Assembly (NCBI GenBank): GCA_050288165.1
Contig: JBNKDG010000003.1
Span: forward strand, 186,001-250,000
Length of the DNA: 64,000 nucleotides
Direction of reading: 5' to 3'
Source: JAPHTQ01 sp050288165
Lineage (GTDB): Bacteria > Pseudomonadota > Gammaproteobacteria > Thiohalomonadales > Thiohalomonadaceae
Both the position numbers and the translations under genes were made by a program. The notes under the pieces were generated by a model, which worked only from the letters and a program-made list of their open reading frames with translations, had not been told where the DNA came from and made no database searches. Positions 47,090-56,624 of the stretch are shown here, in pieces (positions within the stretch are counted from its first letter, which is position 1; the number at the start of each line of letters is the position of its first letter).

Positions 47090-49186
47090 ATGAGAAGTAG
47101 AATGGTGACACGGGGAATTTGGCGGCTCGCACTGGCATTATCGTTGTCTGCTTTGCAGGCACCGCTTTACGCGGCGGATGCGGGTAATCAAACGGCCATG
47201 ACCCTGAACCTCAGGGACGCAGACATTACTTCGGTGATCTCTACCGTGTCGGAGATGACCGGCAAAAATTTCATCGTCGATCCACGGGTCAAAGGACGTG
47301 TGACGGTTATCTCTTCCCGTCCGATGGAAGCGGATGAGGTCTATCAGGTTTTTCTCTCCATCCTTAATGTGCAGGGCTTTGCCGCGATACCGGGTAAGAA
47401 CGCGATTAAGATCGTTCCCGAAGTTACCGCCAAGCAAGGCGCTATCCCCAATAAGGGGGGGGTGGGTGACGAATCGGTCACCCGTGTGGTTCCGGTCAAC
47501 AATGTCGCGGCAGCCCAACTGGTACCTGTGTTGAGACCATTGCTGCCACAGGAAGCTCATCTCGCCGCCTATACACCAACCAACGTGTTGATCGTCTCCA
47601 GCACCGCCGCCAATGTCGATAAGCTGGTTGAACTGATCCATACCGTCGATCAATCCAACGAATCGGAGATCGAGCTTATCCCACTGAAGTTTGCCTCGGC
47701 CACGGAAATCGAGCGTATTCTCAATTCACTGCAGCAGCAAAATGCTGCGGCGCGTGCGGCGGGCACCGCCCCCGCCGATGAAGTGAAAATTACCGCCGAC
47801 GGTCGCACCAACAGCATCATTCTCAGCGGTGACAAGGCTGCGCGTCAGGGGATTAAGGCGATCATTGCCAAGCTCGATACCAAACTGGAGTCGAGTGGCA
47901 ACACCCGTGTTTTCTACCTGCACTATGCCAAGGCAAAGGATCTGGCTTCAGTACTTGGCGGCGTCGGTGAGAGTATCGTTGCGGAAAAGAGTGGTGGCGG
48001 GGCATCCGGTGCCGCCGCTGCAAGCAGTAAGGCCAAGTTGAATATCCAGGCTGACGAGAGCAGCAACTCACTGGTTATCAGTGCGCCGCCCGATATCATG
48101 CGCGATTTGGAAGCGGTAATTCGTCAGCTCGATGTGCGTCGTGCACAGGTGATGGTGAAGGCAGTTATTGCCGAGGTGTCGACAGATACCTCGCGCGAAC
48201 TGGGCGTGCAGTGGGCCTATGATGGTTCCGCTGCTGGTGGCCCGGTCGGTGTGATCGACTTTAACGGTTTAATTAGCGGTATCGCCAAATCCGCCGCAAG
48301 TGGTGGTACTGTGTCACCGCCTTCGCTGAATGGTGCCAATCTTGGATTGGGAAAAACGCTTAGCGATGGCACCGTCTACGGCGCATTGCTCCGTGCGCTT
48401 AAGGGAGATGCCAATAACAATATCCTTTCTACACCTACTCTGGTGACCCTGGATAACGAAGAGGCGGAGATTACCGTTGGTCAGAACGTACCCTTTATCA
48501 CCGGCAGTTATACCTCCACTGGCACCTCCTCATCACCGTCCAACCCCTTCCAGACAGTACAGCGTGAAGACGTTGGTCTGACACTCAAGATTACCCCGCA
48601 GATCAACGAAGGTAATTCGGTGCGCATGGAGATAGCACAGGAGGTTTCCAGTATCAGCAGCAGTTCCGCCTCCACCGTGGATCTGATTACCAATAAGCGT
48701 TCCATCAAGACCACGGTAATGGTCGATGACGGCAACGTTCTGGTGCTCGGTGGTTTGATCGATGACCAGCTGATCGAAAACGAACAGAAAGTGCCTCTGC
48801 TGGGTGATATTCCGGTACTGGGTTGGTTCTTTAGTTACCGTTCCACACAGAAGATCAAACGCGATTTGATGGTCTTTCTCCATCCGCGGATTATGCGTGA
48901 TGGTAAGCTGAGCAACGATATCTCTTCGGCGAAATACAATTACATGCGTGCACAGCAACTGGGTGTGCGCGAACGCGGTGTGCCGTTGATGTCCAATGAT
49001 GTTTCGCCGTTATTGCCGGAGATGAAGGATTTCCTGGAGTTGCCACCTCCTTATGAGGAGACGCCGGCTGCGCAACAGGATGGTACGGCTGAGCCAGCGG
49101 CGGCTAAGCCGGAAGAGCCTGCACCACCGCCGGTGCAGCAGGAACAGTCAATGTCCATTGCACCACGGATCGTGGCAGCGGAGTAA
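47090..49186 (+). CDS. gspD: type II secretion system secretin GspD
   Basis: GspD forms the outer-membrane channel. The 698 residues begin with a signal peptide (cut after LYAA, about 28), then the N0 domain (LNLRDADITSVISTVSEMTG), N1-N3 domains (from about 100 to 360), and the secretin core with VPFITGSYTSTG, GLTLKITPQINEGNSVRMEI and VLVLGGLIDDQ. A Pro/Glu/Ala-rich tail of about 50 residues follows. A Gly/Ser/Ala-rich insertion sits near residues 300-315. The operon position right after gspC is standard. Confidence 0.97.
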   Translation: MRSRMVTRGIWRLALALSLSALQAPLYAADAGNQTAMTLNLRDADITSVISTVSEMTGKNFIVDPRVKGRVTVISSRPMEADEVYQVFLSILNVQGFAAIPGKNAIKIVPEVTAKQGAIPNKGGVGDESVTRVVPVNNVAAAQLVPVLRPLLPQEAHLAAYTPTNVLIVSSTAANVDKLVELIHTVDQSNESEIELIPLKFASATEIERILNSLQQQNAAARAAGTAPADEVKITADGRTNSIILSGDKAARQGIKAIIAKLDTKLESSGNTRVFYLHYAKAKDLASVLGGVGESIVAEKSGGGASGAAAASSKAKLNIQADESSNSLVISAPPDIMRDLEAVIRQLDVRRAQVMVKAVIAEVSTDTSRELGVQWAYDGSAAGGPVGVIDFNGLISGIAKSAASGGTVSPPSLNGANLGLGKTLSDGTVYGALLRALKGDANNNILSTPTLVTLDNEEAEITVGQNVPFITGSYTSTGTSSSPSNPFQTVQREDVGLTLKITPQINEGNSVRMEIAQEVSSISSSSASTVDLITNKRSIKTTVMVDDGNVLVLGGLIDDQLIENEQKVPLLGDIPVLGWFFSYRSTQKIKRDLMVFLHPRIMRDGKLSNDISSAKYNYMRAQQLGVRERGVPLMSNDVSPLLPEMKDFLELPPPYEETPAAQQDGTAEPAAAKPEEPAPPPVQQEQSMSIAPRIVAAE

Positions 49187-49190
49187 ACCG

Positions 49191-50696
49191 ATGTCCGAGC
49201 GTGTCGAACTCGGCGAAGCCGAAGAGATCAGCGTTGAGCGCAAGCTGCCCTTCAGTTTCGCCCGTCGTCATCACCTAATCTATCTTCCCAGCGAGCAGCG
49301 ACTTTACCATCGTAGCGATACCTCGTTGCAGAGCATTGCTGAAGCGCAGCGATTTCTACAGCAATCATTTTCGCTGGAGCAGGTGGACAGCGAACGCTTC
49401 AACAGTCTGCTGCAATCCACCTATGAGCAGTCCGGTAACGGCAGTATGCAGGCGATGGGTGAACTTGGCGAAGAACTGGATCTGAACGACGTGGCGCAAC
49501 AACTGGCCGAGCCGGAAGATTTGATGGAGAGCCAGGACGATGCACCGATCATTCGCCTGATTAACGCGCTGCTTACTGAAGCCGTGCGTGAAAACGCCTC
49601 GGATATCCATATCGAATCTTTTGAGAATGCAATGGTAGTGCGTTTTCGTATCGACGGTGTCCTGCGTGAAATACTCCGTCCTCAGCGCGCGTTGGCGCCA
49701 CTTTTGGTATCGCGGATCAAGGTTATGGCGCGCCTTGATATCGCCGAAAAGCGTCTGCCCCAGGATGGACGTATCTCACTCAAGGTGGCAGGGCGTGCAG
49801 TCGATGTGCGTGTGTCGACGTTACCGGCAGGGCATGGTGAGCGAGTGGTGCTGCGTCTGTTGGACAAGCAGGCAGGGCGTCTGGACCTTGGTCAGTTGGG
49901 CATGGATCCACAATCCCTCAAGGTGATGGATAAACTGATCCATCGGCCTCACGGCATTATTCTGGTCACCGGTCCTACCGGCTCTGGTAAAACCACCACA
50001 CTGTATGCTGCTTTGACTCGTCTCAATGACAGCGAGCGTAATATCCTTACCGTCGAAGATCCGATCGAATATTATCTCGAAGGTATCGGTCAAACCCAGG
50101 TCAACACCAAGGTCGACATGAGTTTTGCCCGTGGACTGCGTGCCATCCTGCGTCAGGACCCGGATGTGGTCATGGTGGGTGAGATCCGCGATCTGGAAAC
50201 TGTAGAGATCGCGGTACAGGCAAGTTTGACAGGGCACCTGGTACTTTCCACCCTGCACACCAATACCGCTGTAGGAGCAATAACCCGTCTGCGCGATATG
50301 GGGGTTGAGCCGTTCCTGCTCTCCTCCAGTGTGATCGGTATTCTTGCCCAGCGACTGGTACGTCAACTTTGTCCCGAATGTCGCCAGGCCTATCAAGCCA
50401 ATGAACACGACTGCGCGGTACTCGGTCTGCCCGCCGATAAAGCGCCGACGCTCTATCGCGCCGGTGAAGGTTGCAAGCACTGTAATCAACTGGGCTATCG
50501 CGGCCGTACCGGTATCTACGAACTGGTACCCATCGACGACACCCTGCGCAGCATGATCCACGACGGCGCGGGTGAACATGAAATGGAAAAGATCGCCCGT
50601 CAACATAGTCCCAGTATCCGCAGCGACGGTTTCCGTCGCGTGCTCAATGGCGAAACCTCGCTGGAAGAGGTGCTGCGCGTAGTGCAGGCGCAATAA
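49191..50696 (+). CDS. gspE: type II secretion system ATPase GspE
   Basis: GspE is the hexameric cytoplasmic ATPase that drives pseudopilus assembly through GspL and GspF. In 501 residues: an N-terminal GspL-binding domain, an Asp-box segment, Walker A GPTGSGKT (261-268), Walker B QDPDVVMVGEIRD (322-334), a His box (LSTLHTN), and a zinc-binding four-cysteine domain, Cys394/397 and Cys428/431. The ATG at 49191 gives the normal start; a frame open back into gspD is a shadow. Confidence 0.97.
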   Translation: MSERVELGEAEEISVERKLPFSFARRHHLIYLPSEQRLYHRSDTSLQSIAEAQRFLQQSFSLEQVDSERFNSLLQSTYEQSGNGSMQAMGELGEELDLNDVAQQLAEPEDLMESQDDAPIIRLINALLTEAVRENASDIHIESFENAMVVRFRIDGVLREILRPQRALAPLLVSRIKVMARLDIAEKRLPQDGRISLKVAGRAVDVRVSTLPAGHGERVVLRLLDKQAGRLDLGQLGMDPQSLKVMDKLIHRPHGIILVTGPTGSGKTTTLYAALTRLNDSERNILTVEDPIEYYLEGIGQTQVNTKVDMSFARGLRAILRQDPDVVMVGEIRDLETVEIAVQASLTGHLVLSTLHTNTAVGAITRLRDMGVEPFLLSSSVIGILAQRLVRQLCPECRQAYQANEHDCAVLGLPADKAPTLYRAGEGCKHCNQLGYRGRTGIYELVPIDDTLRSMIHDGAGEHEMEKIARQHSPSIRSDGFRRVLNGETSLEEVLRVVQAQ

Positions 50697-50702
50697 ACGG
50701 TT

Positions 50703-51926
50703 ATGGGTGCCTTCGAATATGTCGCGCTGGATGCGCAGGCCAGGGAACAGAAGGGGGTCATGGAGGGTGATACTGCCCGGCAGATACGTCAACAATTGCG
50801 TGAAAAGGGACTCACTCCTTTAAAGGTTGAAGAGGCTGCACAAAGAGAGTCGCGCACAGCCAGCCGTAAGGGATTCCAGTTGCGCCGTGGCATCAGTGCC
50901 GGTGAATTGGCGTTGATGACCCGTCAACTTGCTACTCTGGTACAGGCGGCGCTGCCGTTGGAAGAGGCGCTACAAACTGTTGCTCGTCAGAGTGAAAGTC
51001 CCCGTCTGAAAAGTCTGATCCTGGCGGTTCGTTCCAAGGTGCTGGAAGGCCATACTCTGGCAAACGGCCTGGGTGATTTCCCCCATGTCTTTCCCGAAAT
51101 CTATCGCACCACCGTCGCTGCCGGTGAACAGGCGGGACATCTTGATGTTGTACTCGAACGTCTTGCCGATTACACCGAAAAACGCCAGCAGATGCGGCAG
51201 AAGATCATGCTGGCACTGTTTTATCCAGCCATCCTTACCTTAATCGCTATCCTGGTAACCGTCGGCCTGTTGACCTACGTCGTACCCGAAGTGGTCAAGG
51301 TGTTCAATAACATCAATCAGGAACTGCCGATCCTCACCGTCATGTTGATCGCGCTCAGTGATTTCCTACGCGAATTCGGTCTGTATTTATTGGCATTGTT
51401 GGTTGCCGCGCTGTTTGCCGTTCGTGCTTTGTTGCGCCAACCGTTGATGCGCCAACGTTGGCACAAGGTGTTACTGGAATTGCCTCTGGTTGGCAGACTG
51501 ACTCGCGGAATGAATGCGGCGCGTTTTGCCCGGACCTTCAGTATTCTCAACGCCAGCGGTGTACCGGTACTGGAAGGGATGCGTATCTCCGCTGAAGTGC
51601 TGGCCAGTCTGCCGATGCGCGAAGCAGTACAGGATGCGGCACGCCAGGTGCGCGAAGGTGGTGGGATTGCCCGTTCGCTTGAACAGAGTGGTTACTTTCC
51701 GCCGATGACCGTACACCTGATTGCCAGCGGCGAATCAAGTGGTCGTCTCGATTCCATGCTGGAGCGTGCCGCCGACAACCAGGAGAAAGAACTGGAGAGC
51801 ACCATCGCCCTGTTAATGGGGGTGTTTGAGCCGGTACTGATTCTGACCATGGGGGTTGTGGTACTGATCATTGTGCTGGCAATTCTGCTGCCGATTTTCG
51901 ATCTCAATCAATTGGTTCAACTCTAA
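50703..51926 (+). CDS. gspF: type II secretion system inner-membrane protein GspF
   Basis: GspF is the polytopic platform protein of the secretion machine. The 407 residues show an N-terminal cytoplasmic domain, the repeated GspF domain (about 70-195 and 275-400), and three membrane helices (near 175-195, 220-240 and 375-398). The sequence LTRQLATLVQAALPLEEAL and the second-repeat RTFSILNASGVPVLEGM are family signatures. It starts six bases after gspE. Confidence 0.96.
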   Translation: MGAFEYVALDAQAREQKGVMEGDTARQIRQQLREKGLTPLKVEEAAQRESRTASRKGFQLRRGISAGELALMTRQLATLVQAALPLEEALQTVARQSESPRLKSLILAVRSKVLEGHTLANGLGDFPHVFPEIYRTTVAAGEQAGHLDVVLERLADYTEKRQQMRQKIMLALFYPAILTLIAILVTVGLLTYVVPEVVKVFNNINQELPILTVMLIALSDFLREFGLYLLALLVAALFAVRALLRQPLMRQRWHKVLLELPLVGRLTRGMNAARFARTFSILNASGVPVLEGMRISAEVLASLPMREAVQDAARQVREGGGIARSLEQSGYFPPMTVHLIASGESSGRLDSMLERAADNQEKELESTIALLMGVFEPVLILTMGVVVLIIVLAILLPIFDLNQLVQL

Positions 51927-51949
51927 TTCCAAACAAAGGGACAGTTATA

Positions 51950-52408
51950 ATGTTTACTGTATCTGGCATACAAAACAGAAGCTCAAATCCGATTCGTCAG
52001 GCAGGTTTCACCCTGATTGAAGTTATGGTGGTGGTTGTGATTCTCGGTATTCTCGCCGCGGTTATCGTGCCGAAGATCATGGATAACCCGGACAAGGCGC
52101 GCGTCGTCAAGGCACGTAACGATGTGCAGGCGATTAAGGGTGCGCTGGACCTCTATAAACTGGATAACTTCAACTACCCCAGCACCGATCAGGGCCTGTC
52201 AGCACTGGTACAGAAGCCTTCCGGTTCACCCGAAGCACCCAATTGGAAGCAGGGTGGTTACCTGGATGCTCTCATCAAGGACCCGTGGGGCCACGATTAC
52301 CAATTCCTCAATCCCGGCGCGCATAGCGAAGTCGATGTCTACAGTCTGGGTGCCGATGGACGTCCCGGTGGTGAAGGTGTCAATGCCGACATCGGTAACT
52401 GGGAATAA
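51950..52408 (+). CDS. gspG: type II secretion major pseudopilin GspG
   Basis: GspG builds the pseudopilus that pushes substrates out. The 152-residue precursor has the prepilin site G19/F20-TLIEV with the Glu at mature position 5, a hydrophobic helix (FTLIEVMVVVVILGILAAVI), and the typical C-terminal PWGHDYQFLNPG and DVYSLGADGRPGGEG calcium-site loop. The leader of 19 residues is longer than usual. A prepilin peptidase (GspO/PilD) would be needed and is not coded in this window. Confidence 0.97.
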   Translation: MFTVSGIQNRSSNPIRQAGFTLIEVMVVVVILGILAAVIVPKIMDNPDKARVVKARNDVQAIKGALDLYKLDNFNYPSTDQGLSALVQKPSGSPEAPNWKQGGYLDALIKDPWGHDYQFLNPGAHSEVDVYSLGADGRPGGEGVNADIGNWE

Positions 52409-52417
52409 TTATTACTC

Positions 52418-52969
52418 GTGAGCGTTCAGTGCCTGGGCCAGCTGAGAAAGAGCAGGGGGTTTACGCTGCTCGAATTGCTGGTGGTGCTGGTGATGGTCGG
52501 CATCATTCTCGGTGTCGCCATGATTTCTCTGGGGGATGGCGGTCGAGGCGATCGTATTCGCCAGGAAGGACAGCGGCTCGCGGTACTGTTCAATCTGTTG
52601 ACCCAGGAGTCGGTCCTTAACAGCGTCGAGTACGGCGTGTTGCTAAAGCCGGATGGTTACAGTTTTCTTCGTTTTGTCGAAGGCGAGTGGCAACCGCTAC
52701 AGGGCGATTCCCTGTTGCAGGAGCGCGCTCTGCCAGGGGATATGGAACTGACTCTCTATATGGATCAGGTGAGCGTGTCGCTGGAACCGCAATTCCTCCA
52801 GGACGATGACGAGAAAAAAATAAAGCCGCAGCTGATCTTTTTCTCCAGCGCCGAGCGTACCCCTTTTGAACTGGAAGTCGCCTATCGTGATCCGCCTGAG
52901 TTGCGCCAACGGATCGATGGACCGCTGTTAGGCGATGTCATCTGGCAGCGGGAGAGTGTCGAAAGGTGA
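52418..52969 (+). CDS. gspH: type II secretion minor pseudopilin GspH
   Basis: A minor pseudopilin of the assembly tip: 183 residues, prepilin site G14/F15-TLLELL followed by a membrane helix (about 15-38) and a beta-rich domain. The start is GTG. Its end overlaps the gspI start by four bases (GTGA). The family assignment rests on the prepilin motif, length and position between gspG and gspI. Confidence 0.9.
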   Translation: MSVQCLGQLRKSRGFTLLELLVVLVMVGIILGVAMISLGDGGRGDRIRQEGQRLAVLFNLLTQESVLNSVEYGVLLKPDGYSFLRFVEGEWQPLQGDSLLQERALPGDMELTLYMDQVSVSLEPQFLQDDDEKKIKPQLIFFSSAERTPFELEVAYRDPPELRQRIDGPLLGDVIWQRESVER

Positions 52970-53343
52970 ATTCCCTGCGCAGGCATTCTGGTTTTACTCT
53001 GCTCGAGGTGCTGGTTGCCCTGGCCGTGCTGGCGTTTGCTCTCGCCAGTCTGGTCAAGGGCATTGGCGGCAATGCATCAAACGAAGCCTATCTGCGCGAC
53101 AAGACCCTGGCGCAATGGGTGGCGATGAATGTCGCCGCTGAAATGCAGCTTGCCGACAAGTGGCCGGACAAGGGCAAGAAGCAGGGCAGCGAAACCATGG
53201 GTGGACACGAGTGGTTTTGGCGTTCCGAAGTCAGCGACACCTTCGACGAAGATGTGCTGCGTCTTGAAGTGAAGGTACGTGTTGCTGATGACAGCGATAG
53301 TTCACCGTTGTCCAGTGTCGTGGCATTTCTGCCAAAGCGGTGA
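52966..53343 (+). CDS. gspI: type II secretion minor pseudopilin GspI
   Basis: A minor pseudopilin, 125 residues: site G9/F10-TLLEVLVALAVLAFALASLV, then a small soluble domain with ERQ-like WVAMNVAAEMQL typical of GspI. The start is GTG inside the gspH stop and its stop again overlaps gspJ by four bases, so the three genes are tightly coupled. GspI starts the I-J-K tip complex in known systems. Confidence 0.93.
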   Translation: MNSLRRHSGFTLLEVLVALAVLAFALASLVKGIGGNASNEAYLRDKTLAQWVAMNVAAEMQLADKWPDKGKKQGSETMGGHEWFWRSEVSDTFDEDVLRLEVKVRVADDSDSSPLSSVVAFLPKR

Positions 53344-54002
53344 GCATGATGCGTCGTCCTGCCGAGCGTGGTTTCACTCTGCTGGAGTTACTGGTGGCCC
53401 TGACCGTGTTCGCCTTTGTCTCGGTGATCGCCTACACGGGATTGCACATGGCGCTGCAGGGTAAGGAGCGTACCGAACAACACGCGGCCAGATTGCAGAA
53501 GTTGCAGAGCGCCATTCTGTTGCTGGAAAGGGATCTGATGCAGTTCGCGGTGAGGCCGATACGCGATGAATATGGTGATAGTCAACCGGCGATCAAAAGC
53601 GCCGATATCGGTGATTATCTACTGGAATTCAGCAGCGGTGGACGGCCCAACCCCGGCGGCCTGAAACGCAGTAGTCTGCAACGGATCGCCTACGGCATTC
53701 GTGATGGTAAGTTGGTGCGTTTTCTCTGGCCGATGCTGGATCGTCCTTCTGTCAGCGAACCCTTCGCACTGGAATTGCTGGATGCGGTGCGTGAGTTTAA
53801 GTGTCGTTACATGAAGGCGGATCGGAAATGGACGGAACAGTGGCCGCCACTGGGTGGTGTAGCAACCGATCTACCGCTGGCGATCGAGATCAATCTGGAT
53901 CTGGAAACAATGGGTGAGTTTCGCCGTCTCATCCCGTTGTCCGCTTATCAGCCGCAGCAGACCACACCCAACAGCGGCAGTGGCGGAACGGGTGGTAACT
54001 AA
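53340..54002 (+). CDS. gspJ: type II secretion minor pseudopilin GspJ
   Basis: A minor pseudopilin, 220 residues: site G11/F12-TLLELLVALTVFAFVSVIAY and a larger beta domain containing LLERDLMQFAVRPIRDEYGD, typical of GspJ. The GTG start overlaps the gspI stop; ATGs at 53346 and 53349 are alternatives. The stop overlaps the gspK ATG (TAATG). The tail is rich in Gly, Ser and Thr. Confidence 0.94.
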   Translation: MSMMRRPAERGFTLLELLVALTVFAFVSVIAYTGLHMALQGKERTEQHAARLQKLQSAILLLERDLMQFAVRPIRDEYGDSQPAIKSADIGDYLLEFSSGGRPNPGGLKRSSLQRIAYGIRDGKLVRFLWPMLDRPSVSEPFALELLDAVREFKCRYMKADRKWTEQWPPLGGVATDLPLAIEINLDLETMGEFRRLIPLSAYQPQQTTPNSGSGGTGGN

Positions 54003-54925
54003 TGATACGTCAGCAAAACGGTGTTGCCCTGATTACCGCGCTGCTGGTGGTGGCGCTGGCGACTTCCATTGCGGTGGCGATGGTATCGCGTCAGCAGGTC
54101 GATATTCGACGCAGCGGTAACCTGTTGCAATTTGAGCAGGCCGTTCTCTATGTAGATGGCATTGAAGGTTGGGCAGCAAGGGTGCTGACCCAGGACATTC
54201 AGAACAATCAGGTCGATCACCGTGAAGAGGATTGGGCGACCCAATTACCGCCGATGCCGGTGGAGGGTGGGCAGCTTGCCGGTGGCGTGGAAGACCTCAA
54301 TGCGAAGTTCAATCTTAACTCGCTCTTTGTTAACGGTGCGGTGGATACCGTTGCGGTAGATTGTTTCAGGCGGCTGTTGACGACAGTGGATGTGAACGGT
54401 GGCGTCGCCGACGCGCTGCTGGATTGGCTGGATGAAGATGATAAACAGCGCTTTCCTGACGGTGGTGAAGATGATCTTTATCTCGGACTGGAGCCGCCAT
54501 ACCGCGTTGCCAATACGGAGCTGGCCAGTCCCAGTGAACTGCTGTTGCTGCACAATATGAGCGCCGAGGATTACGCCAAGCTGGCGCCGTTTGTCACTGC
54601 ACTGCCTGGTACCGCAGTGGTGAATGTGAATACCGCTTCGGTTGAGGTGTTGCAGGCGATGATCCCGGGTCTCAGTGAACCGGATGCAGAGACTCTGGTC
54701 GCCAATCGGGGCAAAACCGGTTATGCAGATATGAGTGCCTTTAGCGGCCAGCAGGTGCTGCAGGGCAAGAATGTGCCGACCAACCTGTTGGCAGTCAGCA
54801 GCGACTATTTTGTGGTAACGTCACACATTCAGTTCGGCAGGGTAACGACGAGTTTTCAGAGCATGTTGCACCGCGACAAACAGACAGGTACACGGTTGGT
54901 ACGCCGAGCCCAGGGAGCGCTGTAG
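54002..54925 (+). CDS. gspK: type II secretion pseudopilin GspK
   Basis: GspK is the large tip pseudopilin, 307 residues. The prepilin site G7/V8-ALITALLVVALATS lacks the Glu5 found in other pseudopilins, as is normal for GspK. The helical domain with NVNTASVEVLQAMIPGLSE (helix-hairpin-helix-like) is characteristic. Start and stop are coupled with gspJ and closely spaced to gspL (two bases). Confidence 0.95.
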   Translation: MIRQQNGVALITALLVVALATSIAVAMVSRQQVDIRRSGNLLQFEQAVLYVDGIEGWAARVLTQDIQNNQVDHREEDWATQLPPMPVEGGQLAGGVEDLNAKFNLNSLFVNGAVDTVAVDCFRRLLTTVDVNGGVADALLDWLDEDDKQRFPDGGEDDLYLGLEPPYRVANTELASPSELLLLHNMSAEDYAKLAPFVTALPGTAVVNVNTASVEVLQAMIPGLSEPDAETLVANRGKTGYADMSAFSGQQVLQGKNVPTNLLAVSSDYFVVTSHIQFGRVTTSFQSMLHRDKQTGTRLVRRAQGAL

Positions 54926-54927
54926 GG

Positions 54928-56136
54928 ATGGCAACAACGATCTATATCCGGCTGGGTGACTCGCCCGAACAGCAGGTGAGCTGGCTGGCGCGTGGCGATG
55001 CCGCCACGCCATCGGTGCGTAGCGAGCCGCTGGCAAAGGTGGCGGAAAAGGCCGCGGGGGCCAGACTGGTACTCTTCGCACCGGCGACGGAGATGGTCAC
55101 CCTCTCGGCCGAGGTGCCGCCGCTTACCGGTCAGCGTCTGCGTCAGGCGTTGCCCTATGCCCTGGAAGAGCAATTTGCCGGTGAGGTCGAGTTGCTCCAC
55201 ATCGCACACGGCGCGCGCAGTGATGATGGCACCATAGCGGTCGTCGCCCTTGCCCATGAGCAGATGCAGCATTGGCAAGCGCTGTTTGCAACGATGGAGT
55301 TTCGTCCGCACCAGATGCTCAATGAGGCGCTGGCCCTGCCGTGGCGTGACGGTGAATGGAGCCTGCTGCTGGAACCGCAACGGGCCTTGCTGCGTATCGC
55401 CGCCGACACCGCCCAGGTATTTCCCCCGGAACAGCTTTTGTCCCTGTTGGCACTGCTGTGGGGACAGCGGGAAGAGGGGAGTACCCCTGTTTTGCGCGTC
55501 TATGATGCCCGTCCCAATGAGATGGGCTTCGACCCGGGTATCGACGCGACGGTGGAATATGAGCAGGTGGCCGAGCCGTTGCGCTTGATGATCCAGGGGA
55601 TGGAGTCGGCGCCCGCCATCAACCTGCTTCAGGGTGAATACAGTCGCAAGGAGCAGATCGGCAAGCTGTGGCGCCCCTGGCGTCTTACCGCGGCACTGGC
55701 TGGTGCCTGGCTGGCACTGCAGTCGGTGACCGCGGTATGGGAATACTTCACCCTCAGCAGTCGCGATGCGGAACTCTACGCCGCCATTGAGCAGGTCTAT
55801 CGCGATACCTTCCCCCAGGCAAAGAATGTAGTGAACCCGCGCCTACAGATGGAGCGCAAGCTCGATGAGCTGCGCGGCGGCGGTAGCGGCACGGCCTTCA
55901 TCCACCTGATGGCGGGAAGTGGCCCGGTGCTGGCCAATTCCAAGGGCGTCAAGGTGCAGAGCCTGCGCTACAAAACCGGTGAACTGGAGTTTGAACTCGA
56001 TGTGGAAGGGTTGCCGGTGCTCGATCAGTTGAAGAGTACGTTACAGGAGAAGAAATTGAACGTCGAGGTGCGTAGCGCCACGGCGAAGGGCGATCGGGTC
56101 GAGAGCCGTATCGTCATCAAGGAGGTCGGGGCATGA
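54928..56136 (+). CDS. gspL: type II secretion system protein GspL
   Basis: GspL links GspE to GspM. The 402-residue protein has an actin-like cytoplasmic domain (about 1-245, with VPPLTGQRLRQALPYALEEQ), a single membrane helix (about 252-272, LTAALAGAWLALQSVTAVW) and a periplasmic ferredoxin-like domain. The last four bases overlap gspM (ATGA). Confidence 0.93.
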   Translation: MATTIYIRLGDSPEQQVSWLARGDAATPSVRSEPLAKVAEKAAGARLVLFAPATEMVTLSAEVPPLTGQRLRQALPYALEEQFAGEVELLHIAHGARSDDGTIAVVALAHEQMQHWQALFATMEFRPHQMLNEALALPWRDGEWSLLLEPQRALLRIAADTAQVFPPEQLLSLLALLWGQREEGSTPVLRVYDARPNEMGFDPGIDATVEYEQVAEPLRLMIQGMESAPAINLLQGEYSRKEQIGKLWRPWRLTAALAGAWLALQSVTAVWEYFTLSSRDAELYAAIEQVYRDTFPQAKNVVNPRLQMERKLDELRGGGSGTAFIHLMAGSGPVLANSKGVKVQSLRYKTGELEFELDVEGLPVLDQLKSTLQEKKLNVEVRSATAKGDRVESRIVIKEVGA

Positions 56137-56624
56137 ACCTGAAAGAGTACTGGTCAGGTCTGCAACCGCGCGAGCAGCGCTTTCTGGCCGGTGGCGGAGT
56201 CGCCCTGGTGTTGATCCTGCTCTACCTGCTGATTATCGATCCCATGAGCAGTGCCCTGACCCGTTTGCGCGGCAGTGTCGTTGCGCAACAGGAAGAGCTG
56301 ATCTGGATGCGTCAGGCTTCGGCTGAGGCGAAACAGTTGATGGCCGGTTCACCGCAACGGTCCACCGGGAAAAGCGGACAGTCGGCGATGAGTGCTATCG
56401 ATGCGGTGGCGCGTAAACATGGTCTGGCAAAGGCGCTCAAGCAACTCAGCCCCAATGGCAACAAGGTGCGGGTAAGGCTGGAAGGTGCCGCCTTCGATGC
56501 CATGCTGCAATGGTTGGGCGAGCTGGGCGAGAAGCAGGGCATCGGTGTCGATAGCCTGAGCATGGAGCGACTGGCCGATCCCGGGCTGGTCAATGCCACG
56601 GTTGTACTGGGTGGCGGTGAATAA
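56133..56624 (+). CDS. gspM: type II secretion system protein GspM
   Basis: GspM is a bitopic inner-membrane partner of GspL, 163 residues: a short cytoplasmic start (LKEYWSGLQPREQRFL), a membrane helix (about 20-38) and a periplasmic ferredoxin-like domain (VRVRLEGAAFDAMLQWLGEL). It is coupled on both sides by four-base and one-base overlaps. Confidence 0.93.
   Translation: MNLKEYWSGLQPREQRFLAGGGVALVLILLYLLIIDPMSSALTRLRGSVVAQQEELIWMRQASAEAKQLMAGSPQRSTGKSGQSAMSAIDAVARKHGLAKALKQLSPNGNKVRVRLEGAAFDAMLQWLGELGEKQGIGVDSLSMERLADPGLVNATVVLGGGE

Noticed and set aside
49053..49190. N-terminal extension of gspE into gspD
   Set aside because: The added residues are Arg-rich and come from the gspD frame shifted by one; the normal GspE start at 49191 is present.
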